NCBI RefSeq assembly: GCF_001693335.1
Contig: NZ_CP016503.1
Coordinates: 930,001-994,000 of the forward strand
Origin: Helicobacter enhydrae
GTDB taxonomy: Bacteria; Campylobacterota; Campylobacteria; Campylobacterales; Helicobacteraceae
Length of the DNA: 64,000 bases
Reading direction: 5' to 3'
Under the pieces are notes generated by a model, which had not been told where the DNA came from, made no database searches, and was given only the letters and a program-made list of their open reading frames with translations. The translations under genes and the position numbers were made by a program. Positions 38,019-47,050 of the stretch are shown one piece after another; position 1 is the stretch's first letter, and every line of letters begins with the position of its first letter.

Positions 38019-38044
38019 AAAACATATTGTTTTTGGAATTAATT

Positions 38045-38740
38045 TCACATTTTTCCTGATTGTTTCTGAGATGTCACACACAATGCACCCCACATCAAAT
38101 CTTGCTCTGAATCAATATCCAAACTCTCTGCTTCTTGCATCACATAGCCGATTTGATTGTCATTGAAACTTGTCTGCAAAGTCATCATTGATACAAGATT
38201 TATATAAATCGCTCCATTGATTCGATAAACCTCTTGCAAATCTTGGCGTCGCACAGAGCTAGGCATATCTAGCAAAGCTTCCAAACGATGATTTTGCAAT
38301 GTTCTCATAAACAATGGGTGCTCTCTCACTCTACACACACTCGCCAAACTCCTAAAGCCCTCTTGCTCAAAAAGCCTATATGCCTCCTGAATATGTCTAG
38401 CGTTGCGTAATGGAGAGGTGGGTTGGAGCAACACAAGCACATCAAACTCTTTGCCCATTTCTTTGTAGCGTTGCAACGACTCCAAAACACAATCAATGCT
38501 TCTACTCTCATCTGTAGCACTCTCTTGACTTCTCAAAAACGGCACGCTCGCTCCATAATCCTTAGCAATATCAGCATAATATTGACTATCCGTGCATACA
38601 AACACTTCATCACAAACCCCACTCTCTATCGCACTTTGAATCGTATGTGCCATCAAAGGCATTCCTTGAAATGATGTGATGTTTTTGTCTTTGATTCCCT
38701 TACTGCCACTGCGTGCAGGAATAAGTGCCAACACTTTCAT
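38045..38740 (-). CDS. neuA: CMP-N-acetylneuraminate cytidylyltransferase
   Basis: NeuA activates sialic acid with CTP to CMP-Neu5Ac, the donor used by sialyltransferases. It has 231 residues from the ATG at 38740, which overlaps the neuC stop by 4 bases. The nucleotide loop is LIPARSGSKGIKDKN, with LLQPTSPLRNARHI and VYRINGAIYI later. CMP-legionaminate synthetases look alike, but the neighbouring neuB and neuC favour Neu5Ac. An upstream start at 38779 would lie inside neuC. Confidence 0.88.
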   Translation of the reverse strand: MKVLALIPARSGSKGIKDKNITSFQGMPLMAHTIQSAIESGVCDEVFVCTDSQYYADIAKDYGASVPFLRSQESATDESRSIDCVLESLQRYKEMGKEFDVLVLLQPTSPLRNARHIQEAYRLFEQEGFRSLASVCRVREHPLFMRTLQNHRLEALLDMPSSVRRQDLQEVYRINGAIYINLVSMMTLQTSFNDNQIGYVMQEAESLDIDSEQDLMWGALCVTSQKQSGKM

Positions 38741-39870
38741 AAAAAATCCACAAATTTCTTTTGCAATGGGAGATTCCACAAATCCTCATTTTCCAAAATC
38801 TGCATAAAGTTTGAGGCACTTTTGCCCTCACCAAACTCTTGAGAAGGGCTTAATTGCAATACTTTTGCCCTCTTGATTGCTTGGAGAATCTCTTGTTTAT
38901 CCTCTGCCACTTCGATGATTCCCTCATTTGGGGCAAATCGCCCCTCTTGCCTTGTCCCAATATTGACACAAGGAATGCCAAAAAAAGGTGCCTCTCTCAC
39001 TCCTGCAGAACTATTGCCGATGATGAAACTTGCATTTTTGAGCAAAGTCAAAAAGTATTCAAACTTAATCGAGCTAAATGCAACAAAATGTGGGGTATTG
39101 CGGCACTGCTCAATTTTGTGGATAATGAGACTAGAGCCCAAATCATTGTTGGGATAAATGATGACAAAGTTTTCTTTTGATTCTTTTATTGCCTCAAAAA
39201 CGACTTCTAGCTTCTCCTCCAAATAGGCATTTTCTGTAGTAACGGGGTGGTATGTGAATATCGCATACTTCCCACCAAAAGATTGAATCTGATAATAACG
39301 CTCCTCCAAATCTTGAAAACTAGGCAAACAATCTGAACACATCACATCTAAATCAGGAGAGCCAATCACAAACACACTCTCTTCCTTTTCCCCTAGCTGC
39401 AACAAACGCTTTTGAGCCACTTGATTTGCCACAAAATGCAAATGAGCAAGCTTGCTGATACTATGGCGTATGCTTTCATCAATTGTTCCACTCAACTCAC
39501 CCCCCTCAATATGAGCAACAAAGATATTATTAAACGCACCGACAATCGCCCCTGCCAAAGCCTCCAAACGATCTCCGTGCACCACAATCAAATCGGGCTG
39601 ATAATCTGATACAAACCTTGAAAACTGCTTGATACAATCCCCAAGAGCCAAATCCATCTTTTCATTTGCCTCATAAGGTTTTGCCAAAAACACCTCATCA
39701 AACCCATCTTTGAAAATCTCAATAAAAGTTTTGCCATAAAGCTCCAAAAGGTGCATACCACAAGCAAAAATCTTGTATTCAAACTTCTTGCATTCCTTGA
39801 CTTTTTGTATCAGTGGCTTGATTTTCCCCCAATCCGCACGCGTCCCACTCACAAAAACAATTTTTCTCAA
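38737..39870 (-). CDS. neuC: UDP-N-acetylglucosamine 2-epimerase (hydrolysing)
   Basis: NeuC turns UDP-GlcNAc into free ManNAc and UDP, the first step of sialic acid synthesis. It has 377 residues. The start [16 protein letters not shown] and middle [38 protein letters not shown] and [16 protein letters not shown] are all epimerase landmarks. It overlaps neuB by 4 bases and neuA by 4. A LegG-type enzyme acting on the 2,4-diacetamido sugar is the alternative. Confidence 0.88.
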   Translation of the reverse strand: MRKIVFVSGTRADWGKIKPLIQKVKECKKFEYKIFACGMHLLELYGKTFIEIFKDGFDEVFLAKPYEANEKMDLALGDCIKQFSRFVSDYQPDLIVVHGDRLEALAGAIVGAFNNIFVAHIEGGELSGTIDESIRHSISKLAHLHFVANQVAQKRLLQLGEKEESVFVIGSPDLDVMCSDCLPSFQDLEERYYQIQSFGGKYAIFTYHPVTTENAYLEEKLEVVFEAIKESKENFVIIYPNNDLGSSLIIHKIEQCRNTPHFVAFSSIKFEYFLTLLKNASFIIGNSSAGVREAPFFGIPCVNIGTRQEGRFAPNEGIIEVAEDKQEILQAIKRAKVLQLSPSQEFGEGKSASNFMQILENEDLWNLPLQKKFVDFL

Positions 39871-40904
39871 TCAAACATCTCCCAAGTCAAATGTGTATCA
39901 CGCCCAATCGCAACTTTGGCTTTTTTGCCTAGAATCCCCTCATAGTCTTTTGCTTTGATCTCCCCCACACCCGGACGCTTCACCCATACATTTTTGGCAC
40001 TCAATACCTCGCCAGGCTCAATGTCTGCGATACTCACACAAGTCGCAAATGCAAAATCAATCGTTATTTGCTCCTCTTTTGCTACTTCTTTTTTTCCACC
40101 CCTCATCACAAAAATTTCTTGAGCACTCTCAATCAAATCTTTGCATTCCATCTCGTCCATAGAGCAGACAATATCAGGACCCACTCTGTTTTTGTGATCT
40201 GTAAAATGACGCTCCACTATACTTGCACCCAACGCCATTGCCCCCTTGCACGCATTGTTGTTGAGAGTATGATCACTTAGTCCGATTGGAATGCCCATAA
40301 ACTCTTCCATCATCTCTTGCATTGCCCCAAAACGCACGAGGTGTGGAGGGGTTGGATAGAGGTTTGTGGTATGCAAAAGTGCGTATGGCACGCGATATTC
40401 TTGCAAAATCTGCACACTCCTACGCACACTCTCCAAATCATTCATTCCTGTAGAAAGAATCATAGGTTTGCCAAAATTTGCGATGTGCTTCAGCAAAGGC
40501 AAATTATTCATCTCCCCTGAACCAATCTTGTATGCACTCACCCCCATTCTTTCCAATCGATCTGCACCAGCACGCGAAAATGGCGTAGAGAGGAAAATCA
40601 TTCCTTTGCTCTCCACATAATGTTTTAGCTCCCACTCTTCTTCTTCACCAAGGGCACACTCCTGCATAATCTCATAAATGCTTTTTTGGCTATTTCCGGG
40701 TATCACTTCCAACGCACGCTTGCTCATCTCATCTTCTATGATATGTGTTTGGTGTTTGAGCACCTCCACACCTGCCCTAAAAGCAGAATCCACCATTTCT
40801 TTGGCAACCTCCAAACTCCCGCCGTGGTTGATCCCAAGCTCTGCAATCACAAGTGGTGGATACTCTAGCCCAATTTTTCGATTCGCAATCTCAAAAACCT
40901 GCAT
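39867..40904 (-). CDS. neuB: N-acetylneuraminate synthase
   Basis: NeuB joins ManNAc and phosphoenolpyruvate into Neu5Ac. It has 345 residues: a TIM barrel with [46 protein letters not shown]-like [15 protein letters not shown], and [20 protein letters not shown]. An antifreeze-like SAF domain follows ([18 protein letters not shown]). From memory these segments resemble the C. jejuni sialic acid synthase NeuB1 more than its legionaminate or pseudaminate relatives. It is the first gene of the neuB-neuC-neuA operon, with a -10 box at 40948-40943. Confidence 0.92.
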   Translation of the reverse strand: MQVFEIANRKIGLEYPPLVIAELGINHGGSLEVAKEMVDSAFRAGVEVLKHQTHIIEDEMSKRALEVIPGNSQKSIYEIMQECALGEEEEWELKHYVESKGMIFLSTPFSRAGADRLERMGVSAYKIGSGEMNNLPLLKHIANFGKPMILSTGMNDLESVRRSVQILQEYRVPYALLHTTNLYPTPPHLVRFGAMQEMMEEFMGIPIGLSDHTLNNNACKGAMALGASIVERHFTDHKNRVGPDIVCSMDEMECKDLIESAQEIFVMRGGKKEVAKEEQITIDFAFATCVSIADIEPGEVLSAKNVWVKRPGVGEIKAKDYEGILGKKAKVAIGRDTHLTWEMFD

Positions 40905-40940
40905 TGATGACTCCCTGTTATCGTTTGATTAAAATGTGTA

Positions 40941-40948
40941 ATTTTATA
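40941..40948 (-). promoter_or_regulatory. -10 box of the neuBCA promoter
   Basis: TATAAAAT on the minus strand in TTGTATAAAATTAC, 36 bases before the neuB ATG. The gap of 156 bases to divergent agcS is the largest in the window and holds control sequence for both directions. Confidence 0.5.
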
Positions 40949-40997
40949 CAACAAACACTCTGTATTTCAATTTTTTGTATTTTTCGCATAAAAAATT

Positions 40998-41029
40998 GCT
41001 AAACTAAAAAGGTTTAGCAAATGATTTGC
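40998..41029 (+). promoter_or_regulatory. Two adjacent inverted repeats upstream of agcS
   Basis: GCTAAAC-TAAAAAG-GTTTAGC (40998-41018) is a perfect 7-bp stem. GCAAAT-G-ATTTGC (41017-41029) is a perfect 6-bp stem that shares its first two bases. They end 31 bases before the agcS ATG and could be an operator pair, or alternative folds in the leader RNA. The GGAGG ribosome site lies beyond them. Confidence 0.45.
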
Positions 41030-41060
41030 CAATCTAAATCTCAAATGGAGGATCTGTAAA

Positions 41061-42467
41061 ATGGAAGAAAGAATTATCGAGTTTTTGGGAAGTATCAACA
41101 CTTTTGCCTATGGTTACTATTTGGTTATTTTACTGATTGCAGTCAGCGTATTTTATAGCTTCAAACTTGGGTTTGTTCAATTGAGTATGCTCAAAGAAGG
41201 CTTCAAAGTGATTATGGAAAAACGAGATGGCAATCACGACAGAATCAGCTCGTTTCAAGCTCTTGCGATTTCTGTAGCTTCTCGCGTTGGGATCGGAAAT
41301 ATCGCAGGGATTGCAGTAGCGATTGCTTCAGGTGGTGCTGGTGCAGTGTTTTGGATGTGGGTGATGGCGTTTTTTGGAGGAGCAAGTGCTTTTGCAGAAT
41401 CCACGCTCGCACAGATTTACAAAACACGCGATGGCGATGGCTTCAAAGGGGGTCCTGCTTACTATATGCAAAAAGCACTCAACCAAAAATGGCTTGGCAT
41501 TTTGTTTGCAATCTCTCTCATTCTAACTTATGCCTTTGGATTCAATGGTTTGCAATCCTATACAATGACTTCTGCATTTGCAGTGTATTATCCCGATCCA
41601 AACGCATTTGAACATAGTCACTGGACGATTGTCATTGGTATCGCTTCCTCTGTCATTGCTGGGGTTATGTTTTTTAGCAAAAGCACACTCATTGGCAAAA
41701 TCAACGCCTATGTCGTCCCTGCAATGGCACTCTTTTATATCGCTCTAGCTCTTATTGTCACACTTATGAATCTCTCTTCACTTCCTGCGGTGTTGGCAGA
41801 CATCTTTTCCAAAGCATTTGATTTTCAAGCCATCTTTGGAGGATTTGCTGGAAGTGCTGTTGTGATTGGTATCAAAAGAGGACTTTTTGCGACAGAGGCA
41901 GGAATGGGTTCTGCTCCAAATGCTGCTGCTGCTGCTGACACAACACATCCTGTCAAACAAGGACTAGTGCAAGCCATCAGCGTGCTTATTGGGGTTACCA
42001 TCTGCACTAGCACCGCTTTCTTGGTGCTCTTCTCTCAAGCCTATGCCGATGGAGGAAGCACCGCATTGCCTCTAGTCCAAAAAGCGATGGAAGGGTTTTT
42101 TGGTCCAATAGGATTGCATTTTGTTAGCATTGCTGTTGTGTGCTTCGCACTCACTTCTCTTCTAGGAAACTACTACTATGCACAAGCCAATATCAAATAT
42201 CTCACAGATTCTAAAGCCGTGATGTTTCTTTTCAATGTTTTGGCAGTTTTGGCTGTCTATATTGGCTCACAAATGAAGCTTGAAATTGCTTGGGAACTTG
42301 CTGATGTACTGATGGCGATTATGGCGACACTCAATATCGTTGCAATCTTTTTCTTGGCACCCATTGTGCATAAAACTCTCAAAGATTTTCAAGCGCAAAG
42401 ACGCCAAGGCAAAGAACCTGTTTTTGATCCCAAAAAATTGGGTATCCAAAATACAGAGTGCTGGTGA
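41061..42467 (+). CDS. agcS: AGCS-family sodium:alanine/glycine symporter
   Basis: It imports small neutral amino acids with Na+. The 468-residue protein has about 11 membrane helices. Family landmarks are SSFQALAISVASRVGIGN, IAVAIASGGAGAVFWMW, GGPAYYMQKAL and GLFATEAGMGSAPNAAA. Five GCT codons in a row (41922-41936) give AAAAA inside that motif and are conserved in sense. The stop overlaps the sialyltransferase ATG (TGATG), so the two are translated together although no functional link is obvious. Confidence 0.92.
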   Translation: MEERIIEFLGSINTFAYGYYLVILLIAVSVFYSFKLGFVQLSMLKEGFKVIMEKRDGNHDRISSFQALAISVASRVGIGNIAGIAVAIASGGAGAVFWMWVMAFFGGASAFAESTLAQIYKTRDGDGFKGGPAYYMQKALNQKWLGILFAISLILTYAFGFNGLQSYTMTSAFAVYYPDPNAFEHSHWTIVIGIASSVIAGVMFFSKSTLIGKINAYVVPAMALFYIALALIVTLMNLSSLPAVLADIFSKAFDFQAIFGGFAGSAVVIGIKRGLFATEAGMGSAPNAAAAADTTHPVKQGLVQAISVLIGVTICTSTAFLVLFSQAYADGGSTALPLVQKAMEGFFGPIGLHFVSIAVVCFALTSLLGNYYYAQANIKYLTDSKAVMFLFNVLAVLAVYIGSQMKLEIAWELADVLMAIMATLNIVAIFFLAPIVHKTLKDFQAQRRQGKEPVFDPKKLGIQNTECW

Positions 42468-43390
42468 TGAAGCCCATCATCATTGCTGGCAATGGACCCT
42501 CTTTGGCACAGATTGACTATATGCGTCTGCCCAAAGATTTTGATGTATTTCGATGCAATCAATTCTATTTTGAGCCCAAATATTTTTTGGGCAAAAGAAT
42601 CAAAGGGGTGTTTTTCAATCCCTTTGTTCTCAAAGAGCAGTTTTTCACACTTCATCATCTCAAACAACGCCAAGAATATATTGTAGAAGATGTTTATTGC
42701 AATATCACGATGGGGCTTTGGGATAGGGAAATCAATGGAAAACCTAGAGATTTGGAGAGTTGGCTAAGATATGATTATCCGAGTGTGAAAAACACCTATC
42801 CCTATCTTGAAAAAATGCAAGAGTTCAATGCACTCCACAAATTCTATGCCCTCTATTATGAGAAGCGTTTCACTTCAGCTATTGTGATGTTGGTCGTTGC
42901 CCTAGCACAAGGATACAAAGAAATCTATCTTACAGGCATTGATTTCTATCAAGATGGTGGCACTAGCTATGCTTTTGAAGTTGAAGGAAAAAAAAACATC
43001 AACTCCAAACTTCCATTTTTCGATCAAAAAGATTTTAAAGATCCTGCACATACACAAAATGTAGATGCAGAAGCACTCAAGCTCGCCCTGCAAATGCCTG
43101 AAGTCAAAATCTACAATCTCTCACCCACAAGCCCTCTTACTGAGTTTGTTCCACTTGCTCCTTTGAATGAGAATCACTTTGAGCTTGTGGATAAACCTGA
43201 TGGGTTTATCTGTGACTTTATAGATTTCACCCCCCCCCCCCGCAAAACACAGCCTGTTAAGCAATATATTGCCAAAGCTCTAGCAATGGGAGGAATCAAA
43301 ACCACCAATCTTTACATCAGCTTCATCAGAGACACTCTACAATTCTTATATGCCCCCTATAGATTCATCAAATCCTTACTCAAATCCTAA
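42467..43390 (+). CDS. cst: GT42 sialyltransferase (CstI/CstII type) with poly-C tract
   Basis: It transfers Neu5Ac from CMP-Neu5Ac to lipooligosaccharide galactose. It has 307 residues. The start KPIIIAGNGPSLAQIDY, the FDVFRCNQFYF segment and LTGIDFYQ are plainly Campylobacter CstII-like. Active-site residues line up: Asn31, Asn51, Tyr161, Tyr168, and His195 in AHTQNVD (His188 of CstII). Asn51 is the residue linked in CstII to double alpha-2,3/alpha-2,8 activity. A C12 run (43230-43241) codes for T255-P258 and separates the catalytic domain from a basic tail (259-307). The window's length is in frame and gives the full protein. The ATG at 42467 overlaps the agcS stop; murG follows convergently after 1 base. 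Confidence 0.93.
   Translation: MKPIIIAGNGPSLAQIDYMRLPKDFDVFRCNQFYFEPKYFLGKRIKGVFFNPFVLKEQFFTLHHLKQRQEYIVEDVYCNITMGLWDREINGKPRDLESWLRYDYPSVKNTYPYLEKMQEFNALHKFYALYYEKRFTSAIVMLVVALAQGYKEIYLTGIDFYQDGGTSYAFEVEGKKNINSKLPFFDQKDFKDPAHTQNVDAEALKLALQMPEVKIYNLSPTSPLTEFVPLAPLNENHFELVDKPDGFICDFIDFTPPPRKTQPVKQYIAKALAMGGIKTTNLYISFIRDTLQFLYAPYRFIKSLLKS
43230..43241 (+). repeat. Poly-C tract (12 C) inside the sialyltransferase gene
   Basis: Twelve C in a row, much longer than any other G or C run I see in the window (others are 7). Runs of this length in Helicobacter and Campylobacter surface genes commonly gain or lose a base by slipped pairing. With C12 the frame stays open to 43390. With C11 it would stop at 43281-43283 (271 residues), and with C13 at 43258-43260 (264 residues). 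Confidence 0.9.
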
Positions 43391-43391
43391 A

Positions 43392-44423
43392 TCATTGCAA
43401 CAGGTGCTTGAGATGTGTATAAATCTCATCTGCTCCGCCAAAACATATCTCTGTAGAAAGTTTTGAAGAGATTGTAGAAATGGGAAGATTGAAAGCTTGT
43501 TCTACTACGCTTTCATTCAAATCTTGTTGCTCACACAACATTCCCAATCCTCGTTTGACAAAATACATCGCATTGTGGTATTGATGATTGCCGGCAGCGT
43601 AGGGATATGGGATATACACACAGGGCAAAGCATTGGCACACATCTCCCACACACTAGAAGCTCCCGCTCTTGCAAAACACAAATCCGCCTGTTGCATCAA
43701 AGACGCCATATCTGCACTAAATCCAAACACTTCGGCTGAAATCCCAAGTTCTGCATAGGCTTTTTGCACTCTTGCCAAATCTTTCTCTCCACTTTGATGC
43801 AAAATCTTCATCCCTCTTTGTGCCAATATTGGAGCGATCTTGAGTGCAAAATCATTGATTGCCACAGCACCTTGTGATCCACCCAAAAACAAAACGCATT
43901 TGACTTCTTGACGCAAACGCATATTGGCAAAAAACTCCTCTCTCACAGGATAAGAAGTCTTGATGAAGTGCTTTTCACTGCTTTCAAAACTCCCAAAAAT
44001 ACACTTTGCAACAGGTGAGAGAATACGATTTAGTCTCCCCCTAATCGCATTTTGTTCGTGTATAAAAAGCGGGATTCTATGCAGCAATGCAGCAAACGAG
44101 GCGGGTCCTGCACTATACCCCCCCACGCTTATCAAAGCATCCGGTTTGATGGTTTTTAGAATCTTATAGGCTTGATAGATGGACTTCATCTGTGCATACA
44201 AAGATTGAAAAACTTTTAGCCCCCGTTGATTCACTACGCCATAAGTCTCCAAAAAATACTTCTGCTCAAACCCCTCTTCATTTTGAAACCACGCAATGTC
44301 TTGTCCAGAAGTCGATCCAATATAAAACACCTCCACCCCTCTTTTTTGACATTCCTGCAACATTGCTTTGGCGATTGCCAAATGCCCCCCTGTCCCACCA
44401 CCAGTGATAACAAGCTTCTGCAT
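43392..44423 (-). CDS. murG: UDP-N-acetylglucosamine-lipid I transferase MurG
   Basis: MurG adds GlcNAc to lipid I to form lipid II, which MurJ (16052-17482) then flips. It has 343 residues from the ATG at 44423. Landmarks are VITGGGTGGHLAIAKAML, SVGGYSAGPASFAALL, HEQNAIRGRLNRIL and the UDP-sugar site around ADLCFARAGASSVWEM. A TTG three codons earlier is possible; neither has a strong ribosome site. It overlaps the gltS stop region. Confidence 0.95.
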   Translation of the reverse strand: MQKLVITGGGTGGHLAIAKAMLQECQKRGVEVFYIGSTSGQDIAWFQNEEGFEQKYFLETYGVVNQRGLKVFQSLYAQMKSIYQAYKILKTIKPDALISVGGYSAGPASFAALLHRIPLFIHEQNAIRGRLNRILSPVAKCIFGSFESSEKHFIKTSYPVREEFFANMRLRQEVKCVLFLGGSQGAVAINDFALKIAPILAQRGMKILHQSGEKDLARVQKAYAELGISAEVFGFSADMASLMQQADLCFARAGASSVWEMCANALPCVYIPYPYAAGNHQYHNAMYFVKRGLGMLCEQQDLNESVVEQAFNLPISTISSKLSTEICFGGADEIYTHLKHLLQ

Positions 44424-44424
44424 A

Positions 44425-45636
44425 TCAACCAAAAATTGGCAAAGCTAAAAAGAAATTGATCACAAAGGCATTTGCAATATCAATAAAAAAAGCACCAACC
44501 ATCGGCACAACCAAAAATGCCACATGGCTTGAGCCATAATGCTGTGTCACAGCTTGCATATTCACGATTGCTGTAGGTGTCGCCCCCAATCCAAACCCAC
44601 AATGCCCAGCAGCCAAAACAGCGGCGTCATAGTCTTTGCCCATTACGCGGAAGGTGACAAAAATCGTATAAAAAATAATCACTATCGTTTGGACAATCAA
44701 CAATATCAAAAGCGGAAGTGCCAAATCAGCAAGTTCCCAAACTTTGAGTGTCATCAATGCCGCAGACAAAAACAGAGAAAGAGAAACATTGCCAATCACA
44801 GAAACTTCACGATCAAAGACCTGATGCACTTTGAAAAAGGACAACAAATTACGCAAAACAACTCCGACAAACAAGCACCATACAAAAGTCGGAAGCTCCA
44901 TAAAAGTTCCCTTGACTGCCGTGTCAATCTTTGTTCCAACAAACAAAGCAATAGCAATGAGAGCTAGTGATTCCAAAAAGCTTGAGGGAGTGATGAGCCT
45001 TTGTTTTTTGGGGGTTTCAAAACCTGAGACATTTTCAGAAATACTAGAATTTCCCGGTGTTTGGAGCCGATGTGCTTTGATCAAATATCTTGCAACAGGA
45101 CCACCAATCAAACCTCCAAGTATCAAACCAAAAGTTGCACAAGCAATAGCAATCTCAAGACCATTAGACAATCCATATTTTTCCTTAAAAATACCTGCCC
45201 AAGCAGTCCCTGTCCCGTGTCCCCCACTCATCGTGATAGAGCCTCCAAGCATTCCCATCAGAGGATCTTGCCCCATTCCCATAGAAAGTGCCACACCCAC
45301 AAGATTTTGGACCACCAAAAACACGCTCACTACGATTAGAAATTTCACCAATGTGATTCCACCCTTTTTTAGCGAGGCAAAATCTGCACTCAAGCCCACT
45401 GCAGCAAAGAAAAAAAGCATCATTGTTTTTTGAAAATTTTTCAACTCCGGAGCAAAAGTGATATGAAAATCAAAAACCTTGTATAAAACCGCGATGACTG
45501 CTGCTACAAGCAACCCACCAACGACAGGTTCAGGGATATTGTAATCATCTAGAAACTTGATTCTAGCAATCAAAAAGCGTCCCAAAAACAACACAATCAC
45601 CAAACAGACAAAAGTCGAATAAAAATCGAATTGCAT
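44425..45636 (-). CDS. gltS: Sodium/glutamate symporter GltS
   Basis: It takes up glutamate with Na+. It has 403 residues and about 11-12 membrane helices. Landmarks are EPVVGGLLVAAVIAV, SMGMGQDPLMGMLGGSITMSGGHGTGTAW (in pieces) and AGHCGFGLGATPTAIVNMQ. AAGGAG precedes the ATG, and a TAAAAT -10 box is at 45684-45679. It is co-transcribed with murG. Confidence 0.94.
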   Translation of the reverse strand: MQFDFYSTFVCLVIVLFLGRFLIARIKFLDDYNIPEPVVGGLLVAAVIAVLYKVFDFHITFAPELKNFQKTMMLFFFAAVGLSADFASLKKGGITLVKFLIVVSVFLVVQNLVGVALSMGMGQDPLMGMLGGSITMSGGHGTGTAWAGIFKEKYGLSNGLEIAIACATFGLILGGLIGGPVARYLIKAHRLQTPGNSSISENVSGFETPKKQRLITPSSFLESLALIAIALFVGTKIDTAVKGTFMELPTFVWCLFVGVVLRNLLSFFKVHQVFDREVSVIGNVSLSLFLSAALMTLKVWELADLALPLLILLIVQTIVIIFYTIFVTFRVMGKDYDAAVLAAGHCGFGLGATPTAIVNMQAVTQHYGSSHVAFLVVPMVGAFFIDIANAFVINFFLALPIFG

Positions 45637-45706
45637 ACAAACTCCTTGCGATAGACTCCCAATTTGTGAGGGTTCTTTATTTTACACAAAAAAACAAAGT
45701 TTATAT

Positions 45707-47050
45707 TTATTTTGGAAATCTGCCATTCATACGCATTTGTTGCATCATTCCCATCAAATCCTGCATTCCCCCCTTGTTTCCAAGGCGTTTAGCCATCTTT
45801 GAGGCATTGTCAAACTGCTTGATAATGCGATTAATGTCTGCCACTTCCAACCCACAGCCAAGCGCGATTCTTTTGCGACGCGAACCATTGAGTAAATCAG
45901 GATTTTCTCGTTCTTTTTTTGTCATCGAATTGACCATCGCACGAATGTTTTTGATTTCTGCAGAATTATCCAAATCCACATTTTTCAATGCACCAGCCAT
46001 ACCCCCCATACCGGGGATCATTCCCACGAGATTGCCGAGATTCCCAAGCTTTTTGACATTTTCAATCTGAGCCAAAAAGTCTTCAAAACCAAACTGCCCT
46101 TTTTTAATCTTTTTGACAATATTTTTGCTCTCTTTTTCTGAAAACACTTCTGCTGTTTTTTCAGCCAATCCTGCAATATCACCAGCACCCATCAATCTTG
46201 AAACGACGCGATCGGGCAAAAATATGTCCAAATCTGCTACTTTTTCACCACTTCCGATAAATCTCAAAGCAATTCCTAATTGATAGGCGATTGATAGGGC
46301 AATACCCCCCTTGCTATCACTATCAAATTTGCTCAAAATCACCCCATCGATTCCAATCTTTTGATTAAACATTTCAGCATTTCTCACGCCTTCTTGCCCA
46401 CTCAAACTATCAGCCACATCAAACACCTCAAAAGGTTTCACGATATCTTTGACCTCTTTGAGCTCCTCCATCAACTCCTCATCAATCGCCAAACGCCCAG
46501 CGGTATCAAACAAAATCACATCATAGAATCTACTTGCACTATAGTTAAGTGCCTCTTGTGCCACATCTTGAGGGCGTTTGTGAGCGGATTCAAAAAAATC
46601 AACATCGATTTGTTTGGCAAGTTGCCTTAATTGCTCCACCGCTGCCATTCTTTGCAAATCGCAAGGCACGAGCAAAACCTTTTTGTTTTTGTTTTTGAGA
46701 TAATTGGCAAGTTTTGCTGTTGTTGTTGTTTTCCCGCTTCCTTGCAATCCAACCATCAAAATTTTTGTTGGAGCAGTTGGAGCGAAGACAAACCCCTGAT
46801 TACCTTTGGTTTGCAACACTCCTGACAAAGCATCTTGCAAGGCTTTCAAAAAATTTTGTTTTCCGATTCCCTCTTGAATCGTCTGCTTTTCAACTTGTTG
46901 CAAAATCTCTTTGACCACTTTGTGATGCACATCATTGCGGAGCATCGCTTTTTTTAGCTCATCAATAGCTTTGCTCAAAGCCTTCTGATCATCGCTGAAG
47001 CGGATCTTGTTGGCAATACTGCGAAAAGAATCACTAAAAACCTCAAACAT
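45707..47050 (-). CDS. ffh: Signal recognition particle protein Ffh
   Basis: Ffh binds signal peptides and SRP RNA for co-translational membrane targeting. It has 447 residues. The N domain is 1-90, the G domain starts at GLQGSGKTTT (101-110) with DTAGRLAIDEELM and SKFDSDSKGG, and the methionine-rich M domain ends DLMGMMQQMRMNGRFPK. I saw no SRP RNA next to it. Confidence 0.98.
   Translation of the reverse strand: MFEVFSDSFRSIANKIRFSDDQKALSKAIDELKKAMLRNDVHHKVVKEILQQVEKQTIQEGIGKQNFLKALQDALSGVLQTKGNQGFVFAPTAPTKILMVGLQGSGKTTTTAKLANYLKNKNKKVLLVPCDLQRMAAVEQLRQLAKQIDVDFFESAHKRPQDVAQEALNYSASRFYDVILFDTAGRLAIDEELMEELKEVKDIVKPFEVFDVADSLSGQEGVRNAEMFNQKIGIDGVILSKFDSDSKGGIALSIAYQLGIALRFIGSGEKVADLDIFLPDRVVSRLMGAGDIAGLAEKTAEVFSEKESKNIVKKIKKGQFGFEDFLAQIENVKKLGNLGNLVGMIPGMGGMAGALKNVDLDNSAEIKNIRAMVNSMTKKERENPDLLNGSRRKRIALGCGLEVADINRIIKQFDNASKMAKRLGNKGGMQDLMGMMQQMRMNGRFPK

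Noticed and set aside
38045-40904. Reading the operon as a legionaminic acid pathway (legF-legG-legI)
   Set aside because: Legionaminate needs further aminotransferase and acetyltransferase genes, absent here. NeuB resembles the sialic acid type, and a CstII-like transferase is adjacent. It is kept as the alternative in the gene entries.
40920-40950. Sigma-28-like CGATAA before neuB
   Set aside because: The distance to a TAAA box is 19 instead of about 17 bases, and the motif almost touches the ribosome site. The TATAAAAT box explains the promoter better.
41922-41936. (GCT)5 triplet repeat as a contingency locus
   Set aside because: It codes for an alanine stretch in the conserved AGCS motif. 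Loss or gain of a triplet keeps the frame, and the repeat is short.
44118-44124. Run of seven C as a possible phase-variable tract
   Set aside because: It lies in murG, an essential gene, and codes for the conserved SVGGYSAGP region.
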